From Motiliproteus sp036960405 (GTDB lineage Bacteria > Pseudomonadota > Gammaproteobacteria > Pseudomonadales > Balneatricaceae), in contig JBALWS010000008.1 in the NCBI GenBank assembly GCA_036960405.1, positions 1 through 64,000 of the forward strand: a DNA stretch of 64,000 nt. The letters are read 5' to 3'. Positions 8,006 through 16,995 of this stretch are shown here, one piece after another (the first letter of the stretch is position 1; each line of letters begins with the position of its first letter). A program made the translations under genes and the position numbers. The notes under the pieces are model-generated. The model had not been told where the DNA came from. It worked only from the letters and a program-made list of their open reading frames with translations, and did not search any database.

Positions 8006-10027
8006 CTATCCTACTGCTGACAACAAGGTTTCAAACAGGTTTCTGGCGGTATTAATCACCTGTGAAGCCGCTTGATATTGCTGTTGAAAATTTATGATAT
8101 TGGCGGCCTCTTCATCGAGATTGACGCCTGAAATACCGTTACGAACCGACTCGGCGTTGAGCATGATCGTTTCGTTGGCTTGGAGATTGATCAGCGATAC
8201 GCTGGTCTGGGTACCAATTCGCTCGACCAGACGACCGTAGTTATCCTGATAAGTGGCACCGTCGACTAATGATTGCTGCTGCAAATCGGACAACTGCAAC
8301 GCATTGCGGTTATCACTGACGGCATCGGCATTAGCCGTAAACGACACCTTATCGCCCGGAGATGGCTTTCCGCTGACCACCACCTCAAAACCATTAAACG
8401 CAATCGCCGCTCCTTCTTGGTAAGTCCGGTTAGTCGCCGCACTGGCGTCATCAAACACATACGCTACCGGATTGCTCGGATCGGTGATGTCAAAAGCGTT
8501 GTAGGTCCCATCGCTGTTGAAGACGATCTGTACCGGCGGGTTGATCGAAACAGGATCTCCCGGGTCACCAAACTGGACGGGGTCAGTGATCGCGATATTG
8601 CCAGTAGATAAGGTACCGGTATTATCCACAGCAGTTTCCGAGCGAACAGGGGAGGCGAAGGCCAGCTCGCGACCGGAACTCAACTCAACCTCCATCAACT
8701 CGGCACCAAAACGTACCGGTTGAATCAACACCTTATCGGTATCGCTAAATTCCAGGCTGTTACTGGTTTTCAGATCAATATCGATGCCATCGAGGTTAAG
8801 CCTCAATTGCCCGGTTGCAACATCCTGATCGATAGTCATATCCTGATAACCGGTCGCAGGCTGGGTCAGGTCTCGAGCGGCAAAATCGGCTTGGGTAAAA
8901 ATTTCACCATCGGAGATTCGCGTCACAGCAAAAGCGCCGTTCTTACCAAATTTGACTTGATAGTCACTCGATTGCAGCAACCCGCTATCCCGAATTACCA
9001 CATTCGATATCGAACTGAGCGGGCTATTATTGCTACTAAACGCTTTAACATCGCCAACATTGACCGGGTCAGCAAACCAGTTACCGGCCATTTTGCCATC
9101 AAGATCTACGCCCTGCTGGTGCTGTTGATTAGCCGTGTCGGCAAACACTATCGCCAACCGTCCCAGTTCATTCCATGCCGGAACCAACACCTCATCACGA
9201 AACGCCAGCATACCGCCGACCTCGCCCTCATTAATCTGATCTCGGACACTGATCTCTTTTCCGTTTACCTCCACCACAATGTCGACATCGTTAATATCAG
9301 GGTTTCCCTGACGTATGACCAAATTACTAGCATTGCCCCCCACCACCAAAGGTTGACCGTTACCCACATACAGGTTGATGTCGGTACTGCCAGTCCCGGT
9401 CTGAACAATGCCACCGATCTGCTCACTAATACTCAAGACCAATTGATCACGTTGGTCCTTGAGTTCGTTAGCCGCGTCACCACGCGAGTCCGCCAGACGG
9501 ATCTTGTCATTTAACGACGCCACCAGACCAGCCATCTCGTTAACTTCGTTAATCGAGCTACCCAGTTTAGAGTTAACCGAGTCGTTCTGAGCACGCAACT
9601 GCCGATCAATCTCGACAAAACGACGCGCGAGGGCTTCGGACTGTGCAACGATCAGCTCACGGTTAGGAATTGACGAGGGGTCATCAACTCCGGTTTGCAA
9701 ACCGCCAAAGAACTCATCCACCGCAGCTGAAATACTGGTATTGGGATTGGCCAGCAAATCATCAATCTGTCCAGCAAAGAACGAAAACGACTCGGTAGAC
9801 TTAAACGCCGCGCTGCTCGACCAGTGCTGCTGGGTCGCAAAGGCATCGACCACCCGACCAACGCTAAGAATCTGCACCCCTTGCTCGGGAGCCGCTCGCG
9901 ACGACAGATCGATCTGCTGACGCGAATAGCCAGGAGTGTTGACGTTAGCAATGTTATTGCTCGCCACCTCAAAGCCGCGCTGTGCCACGCTCAACCCTTG
10001 CAGGGCGATACTAATTGATCCAGCCAT
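8006..10027 (-). CDS. flgK: FlgK, hook-filament junction protein 1
   Basis: FlgK (HAP1) sits directly on the distal hook. The N-terminal rod/hook motif (LSVAQRGFEVASNNIANVNT, PGYSRQ) and the C-terminal motif (GVNLDEEAANIINFQQQYQA) of the FlgE/FlgK superfamily are present. Length is 673 residues, within the range for polar flagella. AGGAG is 6 nt before the ATG. No promoter is evident in the 105 bp between it and flgJ, so flgJ-flgK-flgL is probably one unit. Confidence 0.96.
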   Translation of the reverse strand: MAGSISIALQGLSVAQRGFEVASNNIANVNTPGYSRQQIDLSSRAAPEQGVQILSVGRVVDAFATQQHWSSSAAFKSTESFSFFAGQIDDLLANPNTSISAAVDEFFGGLQTGVDDPSSIPNRELIVAQSEALARRFVEIDRQLRAQNDSVNSKLGSSINEVNEMAGLVASLNDKIRLADSRGDAANELKDQRDQLVLSISEQIGGIVQTGTGSTDINLYVGNGQPLVVGGNASNLVIRQGNPDINDVDIVVEVNGKEISVRDQINEGEVGGMLAFRDEVLVPAWNELGRLAIVFADTANQQHQQGVDLDGKMAGNWFADPVNVGDVKAFSSNNSPLSSISNVVIRDSGLLQSSDYQVKFGKNGAFAVTRISDGEIFTQADFAARDLTQPATGYQDMTIDQDVATGQLRLNLDGIDIDLKTSNSLEFSDTDKVLIQPVRFGAELMEVELSSGRELAFASPVRSETAVDNTGTLSTGNIAITDPVQFGDPGDPVSINPPVQIVFNSDGTYNAFDITDPSNPVAYVFDDASAATNRTYQEGAAIAFNGFEVVVSGKPSPGDKVSFTANADAVSDNRNALQLSDLQQQSLVDGATYQDNYGRLVERIGTQTSVSLINLQANETIMLNAESVRNGISGVNLDEEAANIINFQQQYQAASQVINTARNLFETLLSAVG

Positions 10028-10132
10028 GGGACTCTCCTACCTATTCTTAGTGCGCTGAGTGTTAGCGGACCAGCTATCTGAGTGGCGAATTAACTTGATG
10101 ACTCAGCGCCAGCTCGATGGGTCGCTGTCACT

Positions 10133-11113
10133 TCAACCGTCTGTATACTTACCCAGGGCTCTCTGCAGCACATCGCCGTCGAGAATCCCCATAATTTTGC
10201 TGCTATACGCAGGATCAGTGGCGTACCCGGCCATCTGAAGTTGTTCGGTAAAACTGCGCGCGTCATGTGCTTGTTCTAATGCCTGCTGATAACGCGGACT
10301 CTGCTGCATGAAGGCGACATAATCCTGCATGCTCTGTTCGTACGAGGGGTAGGCTCTAAATGACGCCTTTTCCCGTTGCGCCACCCCATCACGAAACTCC
10401 AGTGTTGAAGTCGAAACCCGCTCGCCATCCCAGCGCTGATCGGCCTTGATGCCGAACAGGTTATGACTACTGCTTCCATCGCTATGACGCGGCAAATGCT
10501 TGCCCCAGCCTGTTTCCAGTGCCGCCTGTGCCACCAACACTTCGGGAGCGATGCCAGCCGCTGCGGCAACCTGCTCGGCAACCGGCATTAGCTGCTCGAC
10601 AAACTGCTCGGGAGATTCGAAACTGTCCTTTGGTGATTCAAGTGTTAGCGCGGCTCGGCTATCAAGGACCTCACTGGCACGCTTGATCGATGCCTGCACT
10701 GCCTGAGCATTGTTACGCTCGAGTAGCTGACTCAGGCCGCCGCCAACTTGGTTGGCCTGTGGAAACTGGATAACTTTCTCGGGATCGACTTGCGGTTGCT
10801 CGGCATTGGGAGAGAGCTGACGTATCAGCACATCACGCAAACCGAGACCGTTACCGGATGCCATCGACACACTGAGCTGCTGGTCCATCATGTCCTGATA
10901 GAACTTGCTCTCGTTGCTATCGAACAGCCCACCCTCGGATAACGCCTCGTTGGCTTGGCGCATATTTTTGAGCAGCATATTAAGGAACAACGATTCAAAC
11001 TGACCCGCTACCGCTTCCAGCGCTCCGGGCGTGTCATCGCGATTCGCCTTCTTAAGCTTATTCAGCTCATTAAGGTCGGTGTAAGACTTAATAGAAAGGT
11101 CATTGTTGATCAT
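10133..11113 (-). CDS. flgJ: FlgJ, rod scaffold / peptidoglycan hydrolase
   Basis: FlgJ caps the growing rod and locally hydrolyses peptidoglycan. The N-terminal rod domain (about residues 25-105; VAGQFESLFLNMLLKNMRQA, then GLFDSNESKFYQDM) is followed by a linker and a C-terminal glucosaminidase-type domain (about residues 165-320; LVAQAALETGWGKHL with the catalytic-type Glu, and NLFGIKAD). This is the two-domain form of gammaproteobacteria; length is 326. GGAG is 6 nt before the ATG. A 258-bp gap with a sigma54-like promoter separates it from flgI. Confidence 0.95.
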   Translation of the reverse strand: MINNDLSIKSYTDLNELNKLKKANRDDTPGALEAVAGQFESLFLNMLLKNMRQANEALSEGGLFDSNESKFYQDMMDQQLSVSMASGNGLGLRDVLIRQLSPNAEQPQVDPEKVIQFPQANQVGGGLSQLLERNNAQAVQASIKRASEVLDSRAALTLESPKDSFESPEQFVEQLMPVAEQVAAAAGIAPEVLVAQAALETGWGKHLPRHSDGSSSHNLFGIKADQRWDGERVSTSTLEFRDGVAQREKASFRAYPSYEQSMQDYVAFMQQSPRYQQALEQAHDARSFTEQLQMAGYATDPAYSSKIMGILDGDVLQRALGKYTDG

Positions 11114-11123
11114 GCTGCACTCC

Positions 11124-11151
11124 GTTAAGCGGCAAAAACGGTCCGCTTAAC
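11124..11151. promoter_or_regulatory. Palindrome GTTAAGCGG/CCGCTTAAC upstream of flgJ
   Basis: Two perfect 9-bp arms (11124-11132 and 11143-11151) flank a 10-bp centre. It spans roughly -3 to +25 relative to the start predicted from the sigma54 site and ends 2-3 nt from the flgJ GGAG. It could be a downstream activator site, since it contains the AAGCGGCAA motif, or an RNA hairpin limiting flgJ translation. Confidence 0.5.
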
Positions 11152-11159
11152 CTGTACTA

Positions 11160-11175
11160 TGCACAACAGATGCCA
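11160..11175 (-). promoter_or_regulatory. Sigma54-type promoter of flgJKL (candidate)
   Basis: On the minus strand the site reads TGGCATC-TGTT-GTGCA. GG and GC are 10 nt apart as sigma54 (RpoN) requires. It shares TGGCATC with the sites before flgB and flgF but has GTGCA in place of TTGCT. The predicted start is near 11149, a leader of about 35 nt. Confidence 0.6.
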
Positions 11176-11328
11176 ACAACAAAGAGACTGAACCCACTTG
11201 GCTTTCAGGCCGGGGCAGAGGGGCGTCAAAAACCACGCCACACATGGGATAGCGCCGATCTAGGAAACTCAACAGCGACAACTAAAAAATATTAACACTA
11301 GCGCTGAATCACCGCTTCGAGCACTGTT

Positions 11329-11363
11329 TTGCCGCTAACAACGGCAAGACCTCGTAGCGGCAA
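11329..11363. promoter_or_regulatory. AGCGGCAA motif cluster between flgI and flgJ
   Basis: TTGCCGCTAA (11329-11338), ACGGCAA (11341-11347) and TAGCGGCAA (11355-11363) cluster here. The first two form the palindrome TTGCCG-N7-CGGCAA. The same motif occurs twice upstream of the flgB sigma54 promoter and once in the flgJ leader. A binding site for an enhancer-binding protein is inferred. Confidence 0.45.
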
Positions 11364-11371
11364 TTCTGCGA

Positions 11372-12472
11372 TTAAATCACTACCAGCTCAGCCCGTAACG
11401 CGCCGGACTGCTTTAGCGCTTCCAAAATGGCCATCAGATCACCCGGAGCGGCACCGACCTGATTGACCGCTTCGACGATATCGTTCAGCGATGCGCCCGG
11501 TTGAAACGAGAACATGTGGCCGCTGTTCTCATCCACCTCAATTCCAGAGCGCGGCACCACCACCGTATTGCCGCCAGACAGTGCCCCCGGCTGGCTAACC
11601 CCTGCATTTTCCAGAATCGAGACGGTCAAGCCACCATGGGTAATCGCTACCGGTGAGACCCGCACGTTTTCGCCAATAATGATGGTCCCGGTACGCGAGT
11701 TGATGATAACTCGAGCCACCTCCTCGGCGGGCTGCACCTCAAGATTTTCTAGTACCGACAGGTAAGTAACCCGCTGCCCGGCATCGCGGGGGGCACGGAC
11801 CCGGATTGAGGTGGCATCGACCGAGGTGGCTACGTCCGGACCCAGCAAGCTGTTGATCCGCTCGGCCACTCGGCGAGCCGTGGTAAAGTCGGGATGGTGA
11901 AGGTTTAGCACCAGATGATCACCGCGTGCAAAGGGCGATGGCACCGCACGCTCGACTGTGGCACCACCCGGAATCCGGCCAACACTGGGAACATTTATGG
12001 TGATACGCGAACCGTCTGCGCCCTGGACACCCAAGCCTCCGACAACCAAGCTCCCCTGAGCGACCGCATAGATCTGACCATCAGCACCTTTGAGCGGTGC
12101 CATCAGCAAGCTTCCACCACGCAAACTGGCTGCATCGCCGATCGACGACACGGTGATATCCAATGCCTGACCCGGTTTGGCGAACGGAGGCAGCTCGGCA
12201 TGAATCGAGACCGCTGCAATATTTTTAGACTGCGGGTTAACCCCTGGCGGCAGCGTCAGGCCAAACTGGGACAACATATTCTTGAACGTCTGCGAGGTAA
12301 AACCACCCTTGTCGCCGGTGCCACTCAAACCCACCACCAGTCCGTACCCCACCAGCTGGTTGGTCCGCACCCCGGCAACGTCGGTGATATCCTTGAGTCG
12401 CTCGGCCTGCGCCCAACTACTCAAACACAACCCCAACAATAAAACCGTAACACTTCGTTTGACGTTAAACAT
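11372..12472 (-). CDS. flgI: FlgI, flagellar P-ring protein
   Basis: FlgI is the periplasmic P-ring subunit around the rod. A Sec signal peptide is visible (RSVTVLLLGLCLSSWAQA, cleaved after about residue 23), followed by the conserved start RLKDITDVAGVRTNQLVGYG and GLSGTGDK. The C-terminus is typical (GDLMAILEALKQSGALRAEL). The length of 366 residues is normal. AAGG is 9 nt before the ATG and flgH ends 14 bp upstream. Confidence 0.97.
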   Translation of the reverse strand: MFNVKRSVTVLLLGLCLSSWAQAERLKDITDVAGVRTNQLVGYGLVVGLSGTGDKGGFTSQTFKNMLSQFGLTLPPGVNPQSKNIAAVSIHAELPPFAKPGQALDITVSSIGDAASLRGGSLLMAPLKGADGQIYAVAQGSLVVGGLGVQGADGSRITINVPSVGRIPGGATVERAVPSPFARGDHLVLNLHHPDFTTARRVAERINSLLGPDVATSVDATSIRVRAPRDAGQRVTYLSVLENLEVQPAEEVARVIINSRTGTIIIGENVRVSPVAITHGGLTVSILENAGVSQPGALSGGNTVVVPRSGIEVDENSGHMFSFQPGASLNDIVEAVNQVGAAPGDLMAILEALKQSGALRAELVVI

Positions 12473-12486
12473 AATCGTTAACCTTA

Positions 12487-13173
12487 TTAGAACGGCCAGT
12501 AGGGGCTAAAGAAGGCTCGGGTAAACCAGCCCATCTGCGTAGTATCATGTACCTGGCCAGTACCGCTGTAGGCGATACGCGCATCGGCCAGCTTGACCGA
12601 ATCGAGGGTATTGTCGGGTTTAACATCTTGCGGCCTAACCAGACCGCTGACGCGAATATATTCGTCACCACTGGTCAGCGTCATCCATTTCTCACCCCGC
12701 ACCCGCATCACCCCATTAGGCAGCACCTCGACCACGGTGACGGTGATATTACCCGTCAGGCTGTTCTCTTGATCGGCATCGCCAGTACTCTCAAAGGTAC
12801 GCTTACCGCCAGCAAGGCTGGCACCGATCTCGTTGCCATTAATGGTAATCGGCGAGCCAAGAAGCGTCGGTGAGGCGATCTCGATGTCGCTGTCCTTCTC
12901 CAGGTCCATCTCACTGGATTTGCTAGCCTGGGTCCGTTCGGTCAACACGATGGTCAAGATATCACCGACTCGTCGAGCCTTGCTGTCCTCGTACAAAGAC
13001 AGACTCGATCCGGCATGGAAGATCGCACCATCTACAGGCACCGGTGCCATCATGGCGGCGGGCGGTACCGGAGCAAAATAGGGATTATTGGGCGCAGGCG
13101 GTGCTTGAATTGCACAACCGACCATGCCCAACAACGCTGATATTGCGGTGATATGTTTGATCAACTTAACCAT
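12487..13173 (-). CDS. flgH: FlgH, flagellar L-ring lipoprotein
   Basis: FlgH forms the outer-membrane L ring. The start at 13173 gives an ideal lipoprotein signal (VKLIKHITAISALLGMVGC, lipobox LLGMVGC); two ATGs further upstream (13197, 13188) add eight or five unhelpful residues and lack a ribosome-binding site. The family blocks SLSLYEDSKARRVGDILTIV and VTVVEVLPNGVMRVRGEKW are present. Mature length is about 210 residues, normal. It lies between flgG and flgI in the standard order. Confidence 0.95.
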   Translation of the reverse strand: MVKLIKHITAISALLGMVGCAIQAPPAPNNPYFAPVPPAAMMAPVPVDGAIFHAGSSLSLYEDSKARRVGDILTIVLTERTQASKSSEMDLEKDSDIEIASPTLLGSPITINGNEIGASLAGGKRTFESTGDADQENSLTGNITVTVVEVLPNGVMRVRGEKWMTLTSGDEYIRVSGLVRPQDVKPDNTLDSVKLADARIAYSGTGQVHDTTQMGWFTRAFFSPYWPF

Positions 13174-13211
13174 GTTATCCGTACCCATTTGATACATCAG
13201 AGTGGCTAGCG

Positions 13212-13997
13212 TTATAGATTCTGCGTCACAAAGGAGAGCATCTGATCAACCGTCGAGATGACCTTTGAGTTCATCTCAAACGCACGCTGCGTCGAGATCA
13301 TATTGACCAGCTCTTCGACCGAGTTAACGTTGGAGTTTTCCAACGCTCCCTGAATAGTGCTACCAAAAGCATCAGAATCGGGGTTGCCGGTACTCACAGC
13401 ACCACTGGAGACGGTTTCTTGGTACATGTTGCCGCCGATTGCCTGCAACCCGGACGGATTGACAAAGTCACCAAGCACCAGCTGACCAATCTGAGAGGCG
13501 TCAGCACTATCGCCTTGAGTCACCGAGACAGTTCCATCACGGCCAATCGATATAGAGGTCGTATCGGCAGGAACGGTAATTTGTGGCTCCAGCAGGTAGC
13601 CCTGCGAATTGACAATCTGACCCGATGAATTCAACTGAAAACGGCCGCTCCGCGAATAAGCGGTTTCTCCGCTCGGTTGCGCAATCTGGAAAAACCCTCG
13701 TCCTTCGATAGCTATATCAAGGTTTTGATCGGTCACATTGAGCGTGCCTTGGGTGAACAGTTTAACGGTACCCGCTGTACGTACACCGGTACCCAACTGT
13801 ATACCCGAAGGTAGCTCGGTACCCTCCGCCGACTGGGCACCTGGCTGGCGCTTAATCTGATACACCAGATCTTCAAACACCGCCCGGTCGCGCTTAAAAC
13901 CATCGGTACCGAGGTTGGCTAGGTTGTTTGACACTACGCGCAATGCGGTGTCCTGCGCACTCAGGCCGGTCTTGGCAACAAATAAAGCACCGTTCAT
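13212..13997 (-). CDS. flgG: FlgG, distal rod protein
   Basis: FlgG builds the distal rod. The N-terminal motif (AQDTALRVVSNNLANLGTDG FKRDRAVFEDL region), the DLAIEGRGFFQI-type block and the C-terminal SNVNSVEELVNMISTQRAFE motif are diagnostic. The length of 261 residues matches the family. The ATG has a GGGG stretch about 10 nt upstream. The 90-bp gap to flgF contains no clear promoter or terminator. Confidence 0.97.
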   Translation of the reverse strand: MNGALFVAKTGLSAQDTALRVVSNNLANLGTDGFKRDRAVFEDLVYQIKRQPGAQSAEGTELPSGIQLGTGVRTAGTVKLFTQGTLNVTDQNLDIAIEGRGFFQIAQPSGETAYSRSGRFQLNSSGQIVNSQGYLLEPQITVPADTTSISIGRDGTVSVTQGDSADASQIGQLVLGDFVNPSGLQAIGGNMYQETVSSGAVSTGNPDSDAFGSTIQGALENSNVNSVEELVNMISTQRAFEMNSKVISTVDQMLSFVTQNL

Positions 13998-14087
13998 CGT
14001 GTTGTTTCCCCTTTGCAGGCAGCGCTAAACCACCCATTTATCTATTGTTATGTTTGAGCTATCTGCTCAATCAAGAAATCCGATTAC

Positions 14088-14831
14088 CTAGCCAACGTCC
14101 TGCAACACTTTGGCTGCCGCTGCAGCATTTTCTTCTGCGCTCTTCATCATCTTGATATTCATTTCAAACCGCCGCGACAGGCCGATCATCGCAGTCAGCT
14201 CACTGACCGCATTGACGTTACTGGTTTCAAGATGGCCGGATTCTAGTTTCACCAACGGGTCGATAGCCGCTGCCGCTCCACCTTTAACCCGCAACAATCC
14301 ATCCAGCCCTTTGATCAATGTCTGCGGATCGGGGTTGACCAATTTAATCCGATCTACCACCGCCAGCTCATTGGCTTGCGAGCCCTGTACCCGGACCGTA
14401 ATCGTGCCGTCGCCAGCAATCTCAATTTTCGAGCTAGGCGGCAATTCGATCGGCCCGCCTTCGCCGATGACCGGCAAACCCGTGCCTGTACGCAGCTGAC
14501 CAACGGCATCGACATGCAACTCACCAGCGCGGGTATAGGCTTCGCTACCATTCGCGCTCTGCACCGCGATCCAACCATGATCCTGAACCGCGACATCCAA
14601 CTCGCGCCCGGTATGCTGATTCACTCCGCTCGATAAGTCGGTAGCTGGGCGCTCGGTCATGGCGTAAACGCGCGACTGATGCCCCTCGCCAATCACAGCC
14701 ATGGCGCGGGCTTGAGCCATATCCGACTTAAACCCGGTGGTGTTAGCATTTGCCAGGTTGTTGGCGTGAGCCGTCTGCGCCAGCATGGTCTGGGTCGCGC
14801 CGGTCATTGACAGATAAAGCAACTTGTCCAA
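14088..14831 (-). CDS. flgF: FlgF, proximal rod protein
   Basis: FlgF is a proximal rod component. The family N-terminus (DKLLYLSMTGATQTMLAQTA, HANNLANANTTGFKSD) begins at a TTG codon; no in-frame ATG or GTG gives this start, and GAGG lies about 9 nt upstream. The C-terminal block SNVNAVSELTAMIGLSRRFE matches FlgE/F/G proteins. The length is 247 residues. It is the first gene after the flgBCDE terminator and has its own sigma54 site, so it heads a flgFGHI unit. Confidence 0.95.
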   Translation of the reverse strand: MDKLLYLSMTGATQTMLAQTAHANNLANANTTGFKSDMAQARAMAVIGEGHQSRVYAMTERPATDLSSGVNQHTGRELDVAVQDHGWIAVQSANGSEAYTRAGELHVDAVGQLRTGTGLPVIGEGGPIELPPSSKIEIAGDGTITVRVQGSQANELAVVDRIKLVNPDPQTLIKGLDGLLRVKGGAAAAIDPLVKLESGHLETSNVNAVSELTAMIGLSRRFEMNIKMMKSAEENAAAAAKVLQDVG

Positions 14832-14903
14832 TGGAAAAACCCTCGTTGGCCGATCAGATGGAGTACCCCATCAGCGCTCTTCAACACTCTTTCCATTGGA
14901 TAT

Positions 14904-14919
14904 AGCAAGTTAGATGCCA
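14904..14919 (-). promoter_or_regulatory. Sigma54 promoter of flgFGHI
   Basis: On the minus strand the site reads TGGCATC-TAAC-TTGCT, with the GG-N10-GC spacing of sigma54 promoters. The predicted start is near 14893, about 62 nt before the flgF TTG. It is almost identical to the flgB site and lies just downstream of the flgE terminator. Confidence 0.82.
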
Positions 14920-14933
14920 ATTTATTACAGACG

Positions 14934-14969
14934 TAAAAAAGCACGGTCAGAAAGGCTTCTGGCCGTGCT
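14934..14969 (-). terminator. Terminator of the flgBCDE operon
   Basis: A 13-bp stem with one G-T wobble (AGCACGG.CAGAA / TTCTGGCCGTGCT) and a 4-nt loop is followed on the minus strand by six T. It lies about 78 bp after the flgE stop and before the flgF promoter. Confidence 0.88.
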
Positions 14970-15012
14970 GTTAAAACCGTCATCAAGTAATGGATCGATA
15001 CCCAGTGGCAAC

Positions 15013-15040
15013 AGCTCGCTGAGAGGGCTCGGCCCCTACA
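15013..15040. repeat. REP-like element, single copy
   Basis: GAGGGCTCGGCCCCTACA matches the elements at 3411-3490 and 6172-6199 (consensus GA.GRCTCGGCTCCTACA). It lies between the flgE stop and the operon terminator. Confidence 0.5.
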
Positions 15041-15046
15041 GACCGC

Positions 15047-16993
15047 TTAGCTGATCTGTAGGATAGTCTGGGTAATAGAGTTCTCAGTCTGCAGCGTCTT
15101 CGAGTTAGCCTGGAAGTTTCGCTGCGCCTCAATCAGTTTCACTAACTGCTCCGACAGGTCAACATTCGACTGCTCCAAGGCTGCCGAACGCAAACCACCG
15201 TTAAGACCGGTACCCGGCGGGTTAAGGATCGCCTGGCCTGAAGCCAAGGTTGCTGTCCAGGCGGTATCACCCACCGGCTGCAGACCGCTCTGGTTCTCGA
15301 ACGTGGCTAACGCCACGATCCCTAGATTAGAGTTTTGGCCGTTACTGAAGCTAGCGACCATGGTGCCGTCTGGAGCGAAGGTCACTCCGATCAGATCACC
15401 CTTGGTGAAACCGTCCTGAGTCGATGCCTTAACGATCGAGTCCGAAGCAAACTGGGTCGAACCCGAAAGATCCAGCTCGATAGTATTCAGCGGATTGGCC
15501 GGATCGGCGCCGACAACGGTCAGCTTTGGCGCGGAGCCATTGGCACTAACCGGTTGGCCATTGACCGAATTCAGCAAACCATTGGTGGTGTCGTAGGTCA
15601 GCAAAATCGGTCCCGCTTCGGACGTCGTCAGACCCGAACCATTCTGCGGTGCGAGGCCAATATCGAGCTGCGTCTCGTTATTGAAGAACGCGTGCATCTG
15701 ATAGACCCCATCAAAGCTGTTATCACCCGCTTCGGCGAAGGCCCCTGCAGCCTGAGTCAAGCCGGTCGAGGTCCCCAGACCAACCGCCACTACCGGCGTA
15801 TCACCCAACTCAGCTTTATAGGTAATCACCAGGTCACCGGTCGCCGAATCCTTGGTGATCGTATCGATCTCAGGTGCCGCGGACAGAATCGCGTTAGTAC
15901 TCTTGATAATCTCGTCAACCACCTCACTAGCGGTCATGCCGTTACTGACCCCTACCTGCACCCCCGCTACCGTCACGAAGGTATTGGCGCTGGTGACGGT
16001 GCCACCAAAGTCATGACTTTCGACCTTATTGGCGGCAAAGAACGGGTCCTCGGTAACCGCAGATGCAAGATCGATAACCGTCGCACCATCATCGTATTCA
16101 ACGATGACCGGCCGTGTATCCGCTGCGCTGGCCTTGTAGGTAACGATCAGTTCACCGGTGGCGGCATCCGCACGTAGGTCGCTGATATCGGTATCCCAGC
16201 CGGTCTGGATCTGTAGATTGCCCGCAGTAAATTGAGCCACAATATCCGCCGCAACATTGCTCTCGTCGATACCCGCCGCCGGAGTATAGGTCGCCCCACC
16301 AATATTGATATCCTCCGCGCCGGTCGACGGTCCAAAGGTGTTAAATTCCACCGCTTGCCGCTCACGCCATTCGCCTTGCTTAATGAAGTCGTACTTGATG
16401 GTGTTCTCATTACCCAGGCTATCGAAAGAGCGGCTGGTAGTGCTAAATGAGAACGTGGCCGAGTCTGTCGGATCGTAGGGCAAGTTAATCGCCGCAACCC
16501 GTGAGTCGACGTTGAACGACAGATCCATGAACTCGGTCGCCTTAGGCGGACTCTCTTTCTGCGACACGCTCAGGTTGCCGATCGGCTGCATATTGCCAGC
16601 AGCATCGAGTCCGAATCCCTGTAAGAAGGTACCGTTCTTAGCCACCACGTTGCCATCTTTATCCAACTCAAAACCACCGGCGCGGGTGTAGGATATCCCC
16701 CCCTGGCCATCGTTAAGCTGGAAGAATCCGCTACCATCGATCGCCAGATCGAGGTTGTTATTGGTGAACTGGATGGTTCCGGCGGTAAAGTCTTGGGAAA
16801 TATCCGAAACGATAACACCCGAGCCCGGGCTGTTGGCGCTGCCTGAACCCACTGCAACGGTGGAAAAGATATCGGCAAACTCGGTCCGGCCGGATTTAAA
16901 GCCGACGGTACTGGAGTTGGCAATATTGTTGCCGGTAACATCCAGCTCTGCTGTAGAAGCTTTAAGCCCCGTAATCGCTGTACTAAAAGCCAT
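15047..16993 (-). CDS. flgE: FlgE, flagellar hook protein (with internal duplication)
   Basis: FlgE polymerises into the hook. The N-terminal motif (AFSTAITGLKASTAELDVTG, NNIANSSTVGFKSGRTEF) and C-terminal motif (ALEQSNVDLSEQLVKLIEAQ) are canonical. At 648 residues it exceeds the enteric protein (about 400). Part of the extra length is a duplicated module at about residues 225-310 and 334-415, recognisable by DAATGELIVTYKASAADTRP versus DSATGDLVITYKAELGDTP. The start ATG follows the flgD stop by 2 bp, with only a weak GGGGT before it, so translation is probably coupled to flgD. Confidence 0.96.
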   Translation of the reverse strand: MAFSTAITGLKASTAELDVTGNNIANSSTVGFKSGRTEFADIFSTVAVGSGSANSPGSGVIVSDISQDFTAGTIQFTNNNLDLAIDGSGFFQLNDGQGGISYTRAGGFELDKDGNVVAKNGTFLQGFGLDAAGNMQPIGNLSVSQKESPPKATEFMDLSFNVDSRVAAINLPYDPTDSATFSFSTTSRSFDSLGNENTIKYDFIKQGEWRERQAVEFNTFGPSTGAEDINIGGATYTPAAGIDESNVAADIVAQFTAGNLQIQTGWDTDISDLRADAATGELIVTYKASAADTRPVIVEYDDGATVIDLASAVTEDPFFAANKVESHDFGGTVTSANTFVTVAGVQVGVSNGMTASEVVDEIIKSTNAILSAAPEIDTITKDSATGDLVITYKAELGDTPVVAVGLGTSTGLTQAAGAFAEAGDNSFDGVYQMHAFFNNETQLDIGLAPQNGSGLTTSEAGPILLTYDTTNGLLNSVNGQPVSANGSAPKLTVVGADPANPLNTIELDLSGSTQFASDSIVKASTQDGFTKGDLIGVTFAPDGTMVASFSNGQNSNLGIVALATFENQSGLQPVGDTAWTATLASGQAILNPPGTGLNGGLRSAALEQSNVDLSEQLVKLIEAQRNFQANSKTLQTENSITQTILQIS

Positions 16994-16995
16994 GG

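Noticed and set aside
8720..9514. Long reading frame antisense to flgK, and similar antisense frames opposite alaS, cheV, rpoS and flgE
   Set aside because: They lie wholly opposite well-identified genes, lack ribosome-binding sites and family motifs, and arise from the codon bias of the true strand.
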